From Russula earlei (lineage: Eukaryota > Basidiomycota > Agaricomycetes > Russulales > Russulaceae): a stretch of 51,567 nucleotides of DNA. Positions 12,354 to 22,462 of this stretch are shown piece by piece. A program made the translations under genes and the position numbers. Position 1 is the stretch's first letter, and every line of letters begins with the position of its first letter. The DNA lies in the NCBI GenBank assembly GCA_025769875.1, contig JAGFNK010000375.1, positions 1 to 51,567 of the forward strand. Reading direction: 5' to 3'. Below the pieces are notes generated by a model. The model had not been told where the DNA came from, did no database searches, and saw only the letters and a list, made by a program, of their open reading frames with translations.

Positions 12354-13382
12354 AGTATAGAGTGTGGGGAGGGCTTCAATCCTCTACTTTTTGTTGTCTC
12401 TTGGTTGGAAAGGTCACATGTTTGGTCACATGATGTGGCCAAATTGTGTCAACGCAATTTTATGACCTTGTCCCAAATGCATCAAAATTGATAGATAATG
12501 TGTTTAGAAACAAGTTTCCAACTTCAAAATTATCACTCTTATTATTCCTTCAAATGGATAGTATTGCAGAAAGTGTGCTCAGAGACCTTTTCATAGGCAT
12601 CCTATCTATAGTCTTCAGGACTTAGAATAGCAAAAGGTATAATGTGGCAAGCATCAAAGCTGTTGCAAAAGTGGGGATGTTTTGCTTACATAACCATGTG
12701 CTGGCAATGAATGACGCCTACCTTAGCACAAACCTTATTCCTGGGGGCTATATAAAGCCCCCAGTTCATAGCAGTTGAGCCTTAAGCTCAACTTAGTTTG
12801 CCAATCCCAAACAGTTGACTCCTACCCCATCTGCAGAGCCCCTCTCATCTTGCTGTCATACTTAGAAGGATCTAACACTCCTTCCCCTCCATGAGTATTG
12901 CTTGCTTGACTCAAGCATATCTGCATTGGTAGGACATGTTCATAGATGCAACCATTGATCTTATTTAAGGCACTTTGGAGCCTTAACATAAGTCGAGCTT
13001 CTATCACAGACATCGCTGTGAAAGCAAACCAGAATTAGGCAGGAAGCCTTAGGACTAGGATCTAGTCATCATACAGTCAGCTACCTACACTGAAGTAGTC
13101 AAGGGAGAGAATCTATACAGACCTCTCCATGACAAGAAGAAGGTGTACTATGTGATTCTCGACAAGCAGCACAGTTGGACACACACATACTTCTGTAAAG
13201 ACCCCTACTGTCATTGGCATAGACAGTGGTAAGCAGGCACACAAGTCCCTACTCCCTAGGAAGGCAGTGGCAAGCAGACAAACTGGAGATTGAAGGAGAA
13301 CATAGCATACACATTAAGTTCAATCAGCACTCCACGAAAGGAACCATCTTTGGGTGGTTTAAAGCAAGGGAAAGCAACAACC

Positions 13383-14343
13383 TGTCAAGACTCACTGTTG
13401 AACTATCCAGTTCAAGAGCGAGGGATAAGCTCAAAGACGAGTCGATAGACGTCCAAGACTGCGTGGGCAAGAAGTAAAGTCCAGAGTAGTAACAGATACC
13501 AGAGAGGTATTGTTACTGTGAGAGTTGAGCAGTCACGCAGGGAAGAGGCCAGGGTAGTCACAAGGGGATGGTCCTTAAAGGAGTATCCCAGGGATAGAGA
13601 GTGCCGTAAACAAATGGACAGTCTGAGGACTGTCCGCTACTTTATTGAGCGCTTATATACTACAAGAGAACTGCTAAATAGGGAACAAGTCATAACCTTG
13701 TTATCAAGCACCATAGAGTGATGAGTAAGAAGTCGGAGGACGCTTACTGAGCATGCTCAGTCATGCTCAGTAAGCTGCTGAGTAAGAAGCTTCTCTTGAT
13801 GAGTAAGAGCTTCCATTGTCCACGTGTTCACTGCTTTAGTGCACGTGCAAGCACCTGATTCATTTCCTGTTAGTTAGTTTAGGGCCGGTCATTTGAGGAC
13901 TTGTAGTTTGGTTAGGGAATAGTGTTATCTTATAAGGCCCTTATATAGTTCTATTAGGGTCCTTAGAGTCGACCCTAATACTTCTATTAAGGTCCTTAGT
14001 GTTGCCTTATAGTTAATTCTATAGTTATTAGAGTTGGTCTAATAACGCGTTGTAGGGCCTTTGATACCAGGTTAGTACCTATTGTAGAGTTCCTAGGGTC
14101 GTTCCAAAGGGTCCTTAGGAAGGCCCTAATGCTGTCTTTTGTCGCTAGAAGGGTTGCCTTTAAGTGGGGCTTGCTGTATGTCGATTGTGCCGAGAATCGC
14201 TCGCGCAACAATGTGCGCGCGATATTGTGGACACCTCTACTCACCCCTTTTGCTCGTGTGAACAGGGTGACACCATAGAGGCTGGGTTTCCTCCTATAAG
14301 GAAGGGTCCTTCAAGGGCCCTCTCCGGAGAATGGTTCATGACA
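13383..14343 (-). mobile_element. Solo LTR, family F1, reverse orientation
   Basis: 961 bp, the same termini as the copy at 8206 but inverted, with target duplication CAACC at 13378-13382 and 14344-14348. It sits in the gag of Gy1, whose frame is continuous when the LTR and one duplication are removed. Confidence 0.96.
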
Positions 14344-14691
14344 CAACCTCCCTTCAGGAATCAAAGGAACTGCCATGTGGTGTTGGGCAGACCAGGAAGG
14401 ACCTAATCAATATGAGGTCCAATATAAAGGAAGCTACACTCCTTGCGAATATATCAACAATCAGTGGTACTTCGTTGACTACCACAAAGGACATCCCTAT
14501 GCTGCCAAGGACAAAGATATCAATGACTATAAGAGTCTAGGTTTAGGAACCAAAAAATACCCTTACACTACTCATTGGGAAGCCAGAGACCCAACAGTAG
14601 ACAATCCTGCTCCATTGATACAAAAAACATCAAGTGGAGAAACAGAGAAGTTGGACCCTCTGACTAAAGACCAGAAAGCAGAAGCACCAGA

Positions 14692-15652
14692 TGTCATGAA
14701 CCATTTCCCGAAGAGGGCCCTGGAAGGAACCTTCCTTATTAGAGGAAACCCAGCCTCTATGGTGTCACCCTGTTCACATGGACAAAAGGGGTGAGTAGAG
14801 GTGTCCACAATATCACGCACGCATTGTCACACGAGCAATTCTTGGCACAATCAACATACAGCAAGCCCCAGTTAGTGGCAACCCTTTTAGCAATAAAGGA
14901 CAGTATTATAGCCTCCCTAGGAACCCCTTATGACAGCTCTAAGTGCTCTACAAGAGGCACTAACAAGACACTAACAAGCCTACAATGTGTTATTAGACTA
15001 ACTCTAGTAACCATAGAACAAACTATAAAGCAATACTAAGGACCTTAATATAAGTATTAGGGTTGACTCTAACAACCCTAATAGAACTATATAAGGGGCC
15101 TTATAAGCAACTCTACTCCCTGAACCAAACTACAAGTCCTCAAATGACTGGCCCTAAACTAACTAACAGTAAATGAATCAGGTGCTTTGCACATGTACTA
15201 AGACAGGGAACACATGGACAGTAATGGCTCTTACTCATCAATAAGAGCCTTCTTGCTCAGCAGCTTACTGAGCATGACTGAGCATGCTCAGTAAGCATAC
15301 TCCAACTTCTTACTCATCCAGCAATTGTGCTTGATAACAAGGTTATGACTTGTTCCCTATTTAGCAGTTCTCCTGTAGTATATAAGTGCTGAATAAAGTA
15401 GCGGACAGTCTTCAGACTGTCCATTTGTTTATGGCACTCTCATCCCTGGGATACTCCTTTAAGGACCATCCCCTTGTGATCATTCTGGCCTCTTCCCTGC
15501 GTAACTTCTCAATACTACCAGTGACAGTACCTCTTTGGCTTAGCACTGCTTTGGACCCTGGTTCTTGTGCACGCCATCTTGGATGTCTATTGACTTGTCT
15601 TTGAACTTCTCCCTTGCTCTTGAACTGGATTGTCCAACAGTGAGTCTTGACA
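14692..15652 (+). mobile_element. Solo LTR, family F1
   Basis: 961 bp, TGTCATGAACC..GTCTTGACA, with target duplication CCAGA at 14687-14691 and 15653-15657. Only 348 bp downstream of the inverted F1 copy, in the same gag. It lies just before the Pro-rich part of gag and could be mistaken for the element's own 5' LTR, but the duplication and frame continuity show a solo insertion. Confidence 0.95.
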
Positions 15653-17340
15653 CCAGAAGTATTGGAGCTAGCTGAAAGATTGGAGCAGACAGTACATGTC
15701 TCACCCATTGAACCAACAATAGTTGAAGAACCAGAAGAATTAGTTGAAATGGCTACCATTGCAGCGACACAGACAGCCACAATTGCCACCCAGACAGCAG
15801 GTGGATGAACAGGGCCTACCATCATGGTAAACCCTGGGAACAGACCACCAGGAGGTGGAGGAGTCCCCTTCAGACCAGCAGGTCCACCAGGCCCAGGAGG
15901 AGGCCAACCAGGAGGAGGCCCTCCAGGAGGAAGACTGCCCACAGTACCTCCTGTAGGACCAGGAGCAAACCTGGCACCCCAACCAGCACCAGGCCCCCAT
16001 GGAGGCAATGGATCTTTGAAAGGAGATCCTCCTGAGGTCTTCAAAAGAGACAGAAAGAAGATGAAGTACTTCATCCAGGATTTCAATCTATGGAATTTGC
16101 TTAACAGTGACAACCCAACCATGACTATTCCAATGAAGCAAGTAGCCTTGGCTCTCACCTACATCAAAGGAGAGAGAAAGCACATGAATGGGTGGTCAAC
16201 CAAACAAACCTGGTAGAAGCAAAAAGGAATGGGGACCCACCATCACCCTATGCACCCTTGCAATTGGATCCAACTGACATGCTCTTTTGGACTGAATTTG
16301 TGGATGACTTTTTCAGAGAATTCAAGATACCACAGATCCAGAAGATGCCTTCATGGAGCTGCTGCAGTTGTCCATGTCTAAAGCAGCATCACTGGATGAT
16401 TACACCAGCAAGTTCCTTGTTCTTCTGAGTAAAGCAGGATGGGACCAGAACTCACCAGGAGCAGTCAAAGCCTATAAAGCAGGACTGATCACCTGGCTGG
16501 TGCAATGAATTTACAATTGACCAGTCAGAGACATACCTGCCATGAATGATCTATGAGCATGGATCAATGCTGCCAGGGAGGAACAAGCCAGAGACCAGCT
16601 TATGAAAGCTAATATTGGATCTGGAGGTGGATCATTGACCACCAGAGAAAATCACATGAAATCCCTACAGGAAGGGAAAAGGCGAAACCACAGAGACCCC
16701 AATGCTATGGAGGTGGACTTGGTATCCACTGATGCAGCAAGGACCAAGCATCATCCTCCTCTGACAGAGGAGAAGAAGAAACTGCTAGCAGAAGGAAAAT
16801 GCTTCATCTGCAAGAAGGCAGGGCACATCAGCCAGAACTGTCCTGACAAGGACAGAATCAAGAAGAAATCAAGTAACCCAAGGGACAAAGGAAAGGCTTG
16901 AGCTATGGAAACAGAGAAGGAGGATGACTCAGGGGACAGTGGAAACAAAAGCACTGTCTCTGGACATTCCACATCTCCCCCTCCAACTTATAACAAGAGC
17001 TCCTCCTCTGCATCCATAAAGAAGATGTCCACCAAACAGAAGGAGGACTTACTGGAAGAACTGATGGAACAGGGTTTTTAGGAACACCTAAGTCAATGGC
17101 CTGGCTTAGGAAGAATAGTGTGTTGCAAGTGTACATTAGAAGACTGAATGCTATGAATATCCCATTCACTTTCATCACTGCACACACGATGGCCAAGGAA
17201 TCTGCTCTACTAGACAGTGGAGCAACTGAGAACTTCATCGATCACTTAGCTTGGAAAAGACTGAAGATTGGAAAACAAGAACTACATGAACCCATGGTAG
17301 TATGAAATGTTGATGGAACCCAGAATAAGCAAGGGGAACT

Positions 17341-18434
17341 TGTTGAGATTATCATTGATTCGGGTGATTTGGTATGTTACCACTACCCTGGGACATTGTG
17401 ATGTAATCACAGCCAAGGCACATTGACATGTCAGTTCCACGGACCAGGCAACACCGGCATAGATGCATGACACGTTGGATCATGTGGTCCAGTGTTAAGA
17501 TTCTCTTGATTCTCGAACTGTCATCTGTTTTCTGCTGACTCGTCTGTGATTACTCATGTGTCTGCTTATCAATCTGGCTTAGTGATTGCTTACTGATTGG
17601 CTGACTGATTGCTTACTGATTGCTTAGTGATTGCTTACTGATTGCTTAGTGATTGCTTACTGACTGGCTGACTGATACTAGGAAAGAATGACTCACGCGT
17701 GAGTCATTTCCAACATTCTGAATTGCGCTTTCTGTATTTGGATACTACTGGTTCTCAGCTACTTACACCCCGAGTTTCGTACGAAACGGATCAGTAGTTA
17801 CCAAGATATCGTATAAATAGTCTGTGGTACCAAGAAGTCGAGCCTTACGCTCGACTTACACTTTTCACAAAATCGACCATTTTGTCAAACGATCTAAACA
17901 AATTGTAGTGCAGACTCTAACTGAAAGAGGCCCCTCTCTTTTCTACATTCAATCTTCCTGAGATAGTATCAAAGGGTTCGAAGTCTAGTGCTTGAACTAT
18001 ATCAAGCAACTCTTTCACCAGAAGAGTCGGTACTAAAGATCTGTCAGATCTTAACATCCAGCTCAGCTCATATGCTGAGATCTGCATTACTTACAATGAT
18101 AAGTTAATTGATGACAATCAGTAGCTAATAATGACTGATCCTTGTATGATCTTTGTTACTGATTGATGGTAGCTACTTGCAGTGTACTTAGAGATGCTCT
18201 GGAGTACTTAAGAGCGTCGTATTTTGATAGATCACTTCAGTCTTGTCTTACACAATACTGAAGTGAGTACTTACTGTTTCCTATCTTATCTCTCACATCT
18301 AATCATGTGTTGTAGATATCTTTTGATAGGTATTACTGAATTATAGTCTTGTCTTACACAATACTGAAATATCTTTTGATAGATCTTAAGGATTTTATCG
18401 CTGTTATCATAACCTGTGCCCATCTGCTTCAACA
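17341..18434 (+). mobile_element. Solo LTR, family F3, containing another solo LTR
   Basis: TGTTGAGATT..TTCAACA with target duplication GAACT at 17336-17340 and 18435-18439. About 525 bp net after removing the nested F2 LTR (17493-18056). The match to the F3 copy at 39248-39727 includes the hairpin stem CACTTCAGT / ACTGAAGTG (18233-18241 / 18257-18265). The protease frame of Gy1 is restored across it (KQGEL|THYCWL). Confidence 0.93.
17493..18056 (+). mobile_element. Solo LTR, family F2, nested in an F3 LTR
   Basis: 564 bp, TGTTAAGATTC..ATCTTAACA, with target duplication TCCAG at 17488-17492 and 18057-18061. The 5' third has a tandem array of GATTGCTTACT-type units (17,575-17,670), followed by a perfect 18-bp palindrome TGACTCACGCGTGAGTCA (17689-17706). 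It is the youngest of three nested layers here. Confidence 0.96.
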
Positions 18435-20312
18435 GAACTCACCCATTATTGCTGGCTTCACATCCAATACAAGAAGAAAGAGAGCTTGCAAAAGTTCTAT
18501 CTCACAGATTTAGGAACAGATCAGGTCATCCTGGGATATCCCTTCCTATATGAATTTGACCCCACCATCAACTGGAAGAAAGGACAGCTGATGGAGGGAG
18601 CAGTACAAATTGAGACTGTTCAATACAAGTACCTGGATCTCTATGTCACAAATATCCAAAAGTGAGCAAGAGATGAAAGTTGACAATTGAAGAAGGGGGA
18701 AGCCATTTACCTACAGAAGATGACTATCACTCAGAGATGGGCCCAACAGTCAATTGAACCACAGGAAGGAGAGGACCCCCTTGCCAATGTTCCAAAGCGA
18801 TTCCACCACTTTGCAGACGTCTTCTCAGAAGAGAAGTCCCAGAGGTTCCCACCACCAAGGGAACCAGATATGCAGATAGAGCTGTTACTTGATGCACCAA
18901 AGGAGCTAAACTGCAAAGTGTACCCCCTGACATGAGATGAATGAGAATACCTCAAGAAATTCCTAGCTGACGAAGTAGAAAAGTGATACATCACTCCAGG
19001 TCCTTCCAGCTACACATCTCCAGTGTTCTTCATCAGCAAGAAAGACAGCAAGGAGAAAAGAATTATTGTGGACTATCGACAGCTAAATCAGTGGACCAGA
19101 CAAGACAATGAACCTTTACCACATCTGGAACAAGAGGTGGAAAGACTTCAAGGGAAGAAGGTGTTCTCCAAGTTTGATATACAATGGGGATACAATAACA
19201 TATGACTGGCAGAAGGAGATCGCTGGAAAGCAGCCTTCAAGATGCCATATGGAACATACCTGCCCAATGTCATGTATTTTGGGCTCAAGAACATGCCAGC
19301 CTTCTTTACTAGGCTGATGAGAAGAGACTTCGGTGACTGGCTGGACTGATGGGCAGAATACACTGTCAACTATCTGGATGACTTTGGAATTGCCACAGGG
19401 GACAGTCCTGAACAACTAGAAATCCATGAGCAATGTATCAGCGAGCTACTCATGCTGATGCAGAAGAAGTCATACTTCCTGAAACCCAAGAAGTGCCAGT
19501 TCATGGTGCAGAATTTAACCATGCTGGGTTGGGACATAGACAAAGGGAAGATGAAGATTGAGGCCTCCAAGGTCTGAGGAATCATGGACTGGCCTAGGGA
19601 AATCAAGGATGTGCATGAGGTGCACAAAGTCATGGGAGTCCTCAGCTACAATAGGGCTTTTATCCAAGGGTTCAGCCAGATTGCTCGACCCATTATCACC
19701 TTGACAAAGAAAGGAGTACCATTTGAATGGACTCAAGAAAGCAAAGATGCTCTGGAACAACTTATCCAGATAGTATCTTCTGATCCCATCCTGCTCCATC
19801 CTGATGAGGAGCAACCCTTTGAATTGGAAGTAGATGCATCCAACTATGCTATTGGAGCAGTGCTATTCCAGAAGGACAAACAAGGAAAGAGAAGGCCAAT
19901 AGGTTACTTCTCTGCAGCCTTGAAACAAGCAGAAAAGAACTATGACATATGGGACAAAGAGTTCTTAGCCATGGTGTGAGCCTTAAAGCACTGGAGGCAC
20001 CTGCTCATGGGAGCAAAGCACAAGGTGATGGTCTATACAGACCATGTGAACCTGTTGCATTACCAACACCCTCAGCATATAAATGGTCAAGTGGCAAGAT
20101 ACATTACCTTCTTGGCAGACTTCAACTTGGAGCTGAAACACCATGCAAGGGCAAGGAATAAAGCAGACACCCTGTCCAGGTGACCTGACCTTGACAATGG
20201 ACAAGGGGATAAAGAAGAAGTGGTCACACTACCTGACCACCTTTTTATTCGAGTAATGCATACTACTGCATTAGAAGAATGGATAAAGAACCAACAAGGG
20301 GAAGAAAGACAC

Positions 20313-21141
20313 TGTCAAGACACGTACTGCTGATCACTAAGGACTCAGGAGCAGGTGGGCAAGGGTCGGAACAGATGATACGCGGCAAAGGCAGCGTTGA
20401 ACAAGAGGACGAGCCAAATGACGAGGAGGTACCAGATGAGGACTGGTAAGTGTTGCAAGAGGCAGAGGCGAAGGTTGGAGGCCAGTGCAGCGAAGGGGCT
20501 TTAGACAAGGCGGTCATTGAAGAGTACCTTGGAGGCGAGGGAAGTCTTTAAACTGAGCGGTCGCAGGGGAGTACCCAGGAGTATGAGAGTATCACAAATG
20601 GACAGTCTGACGACTGCCATGCTTCATTGGGGCTTATATACAGTGTACAGGGTCAATTACAAAGCACTGGGACTATTCTAGACTCTTTGGTACCATCCAA
20701 TAGGACTACAGAGGCATAAACTTGCTTGTGTCGAGTTTCAGGCTTACTGAGCGCATTACTGATCATTGTGGAGCGATGACATCATTATGATGTCACTGTG
20801 GGGCGCTTAGTGAGCCTATGAGGTCACTGTGGAGTCGCTCAGTCAGCCATGATGTCATTGGAGCCTTGATGACGTCAGATGATTTATGCAACAGTTTCTA
20901 AGAGTTTGTGCCGCTGTTTCGGGTCCATGGTGGCTGGGTGGCCATGTGGCTGCCACGCGATGATTACCCGATTAGGAAACCGGTGCCTGGTCGTGTTAGA
21001 GTGCTTTTGCAATAGTAATATCTTGTACCACAGGAGGGATAGCCCAGAAAATGGAAGGGAGTCGGCAATGCAAAGTGAGAGAGGTCTTTCTTGAGTAAAA
21101 TAGGACAATCCTCGGCCAGGACTTGGCCTTGGTTTGTAACA
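20313..21141 (-). mobile_element. Solo LTR, family F4, reverse orientation
   Basis: 829 bp, TGTCAAGA..GTAACA on the plus strand (TGTTAC..CTTGACA on the minus), with target duplication GACAC at 20308-20312 and 21142-21146. It splits the region between RNase H and the integrase zinc finger of Gy1. CRE-type octamer TGACGTCA at 20870-20877. Confidence 0.96.
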
Positions 21142-21289
21142 GACACTGACTAAAGTTACTTGATTGGGTACAGAGACACTGACTGGAGAAGCGACATAGC
21201 TTATGGTGGACGAATGAAGCCTTGGTGGTTACAGGCAACAAAGGGACCCACAGGACATTACTGGAACAGTATCATGACAGTCCCACAGC

Positions 21290-22118
21290 TGTTACGAACC
21301 AAGGCCAAGTCCTGGCCGAGGATTGTCCTATTTTACTCAAGAAAGACCTCTCTCACTTTGCATTGCCGACTCCCTTCCATTTTCTGGGCTATCCCTCCTG
21401 TGGTACAAGATATTGCTATTGCAAAGGCACTCTAACACGACCAGGCACCGGTTTCCTAATCGGGTAATCATCGCGTGGCAGCCACATGGCCACCCAGCCA
21501 CCATGGACCCGAAACAGCGGCACAAACTCTTAGAAACTGTTGCATAAATCATCTGACGTCATCAAGGCTCCAATGACATCATGGCTGACTGAGCGACTCC
21601 ACAGTGACCTCATAGGCTCACTAAGCGCCCCACAGTGACATCATAATGATGTCATCGCTCCACAATGATCAGTAATGCGCTCAGTAAGCCTGAAACTTGA
21701 CACAAGCAAGTTTATGCCTCTGTAGTCCTATTGGATGGTACCAAAGAGTCTAGAATAGTCCCAGTGCTTTGTAATCGACCCTGTACACTGTATATAAGCC
21801 CCAATGAAGCATGGCAGTCGTCAGACTGTCCATTTGTGATACTCTCATACTCCTGGGTACTCCCCCGCAACCGCTCAGTTTAAAGACTTCCCTCGCCTCC
21901 AAGGTACTCTTCAACGACTGCCTTGTCTAAAGCCCCTTCGCTGCACTGGCCTCCAGTCTTCGCCTCTGCCTCTTGCAACACCTACCAGTCCCCATCTGGT
22001 ACCTCCTCGTCGTTTGGCTCGTCCTCCTGTTCAACGCCGCCTTCGCTGCGTACCATCTGTTCTGACCTTTGCCCACCTGCTCCTGAGTCCTTAGTGATCA
22101 GCAGTACGTGTCTTGACA
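21290..22118 (+). mobile_element. Solo LTR, family F4
   Basis: 829 bp, TGTTACGAACC..CTTGACA, with target duplication ACAGC at 21285-21289 and 22119-22123. It interrupts the integrase zinc-finger region between DSPTA and GHPG, and the frame closes when it is removed. It is inverted relative to the F4 copy ending 148 bp upstream, giving an 829-bp-arm inverted repeat. Confidence 0.96.
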
Positions 22119-22184
22119 ACAGCAGGACACCCAGGGAAAGCTAAGACATAACTGGGAATGATGTGATACTACTGGTGGCCCACC

Positions 22185-22462
22185 GGTCATTGTGATTTAT
22201 TACTGATGCACTGTAGATATCACTCTGGGCTGTCAGCACAATGCTCCAGATAATAGTTCCATTATTTGGATTGATTTATGGCTTAGTCAGGTCGATATTA
22301 CAGGCAGAGGAGCAGTAGTATACCTTAGTCTCAATTGCTCCTCTGCAGGTGTGTAGTAGTTTGACTCCTCATAACTATACCTTAGTCTCAATTGCTCCTC
22401 TGCAGTTCCCTTTGAGTCCTGTGGACATAAGGGTGCTAATAGGTCGCTTATTTAACACCACC
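22185..22462. repeat. 278-bp insertion in the integrase zinc finger
   Basis: Integrase similarity stops at ..YWWPT-like coding (22171-22184, shifted frame) and resumes at TMRHFV (22463). The interval is flanked by CCACC at 22180-22184 and 22458-22462. It has no recognisable coding content or obvious terminal inverted repeats. It contains a 30-bp direct duplication (TATACCTTAGTCTCAATTGC.. at 22319 and 22376). It is probably a small non-autonomous element, but its family is unknown. Confidence 0.6.

Larger units (their letters stand above)
8013..12723 (-). mobile_element. Tc1/mariner-like DNA transposon with TA duplication
   Basis: The ends are inverted repeats: AGGTAGGCATCATTCATTGC.. at 8013 and the reverse complement ending GACGCCTACCT at 12723, with about 26 bp nearly perfect. 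TA duplications lie at 8011-8012 and 12724-12725, and the host LTR is restored when the insert is removed. It carries a decayed transposase on the minus strand (10092-12353). It is 4,711 bp long, or about 3.75 kb without the solo LTR at 8206-9166. TA targeting plus the transposase motifs support the IS630-Tc1-mariner superfamily. Confidence 0.9.
7728..12988 (+). mobile_element. LTR of family G/H, probable 5' LTR of the long chromovirus, split by a DNA transposon
   Basis: 7728-8012 plus 12724-12988 together match the LTR that begins at 26367 and ends at 33169: TGTTACCAAGTGG start, CTATATAAAGCC TATA-like box (near 12750) and GGAGCCTTAACA end. About 80 bp present in the other copy are missing here after ATCATGCATG, with a short ATG microhomology at the junction. 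The left flank is truncated copia sequence and no target duplication was found around this LTR alone. It is directly followed by the chromovirus internal region, so I take it as the 5' LTR; the lost duplication means a rearrangement is also possible. Confidence 0.75.
13076..17080 (+). pseudogene. Chromovirus Gag (Gy1), split by two solo LTRs
   Basis: The frame runs VILDKQHSWTHTYF.. (13140 on), shifts near 13220, continues to ARESNN (13382), resumes after the solo LTR at 14344, and continues across a second solo LTR from AEAP (14691) to EVLELAERL (15653 on). Removal of both LTRs, each with its duplication, gives uninterrupted sense. The order is an N-terminal domain (YINNQWYFVDYHKG, SLGLG) shared with Gy2, a Pro/Gly-rich linker (15820-16020), a capsid-like core (FWTEFVDDFFREFK, SLDDYTSKFLVLLSKAGW) and a CCHC knuckle CFICKKAGHISQNC (16800-16841). 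Decay is by TGA at expected Arg (e.g. near 16505) and small frameshifts. Confidence 0.88.

Noticed and set aside
14692..15652. Reading this F1 LTR as the 5' LTR of the chromovirus
   Set aside because: It has its own target duplication CCAGA, and the Gag frame is continuous on both sides.
15412..16158. 248-codon minus-strand ORF with Gly/Pro/Trp-rich sequence
   Set aside because: It is antisense to the Pro/Gly-rich Gag linker of Gy1 and crosses the border of a solo LTR.
17575..17680. Regular short repeats that look CRISPR-like
   Set aside because: Units of about 10-20 bp (GATTGCTTACT) are tandem without spacers and belong to the F2 LTR promoter region.
18687..18935. TGA read as Arg (alternative genetic code) in the gypsy pol
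   Set aside because: The intact host genes at 42.7-48.2 kb end normally (TAA, TGA) and use CGN for Arg, so mutation is the simpler explanation.
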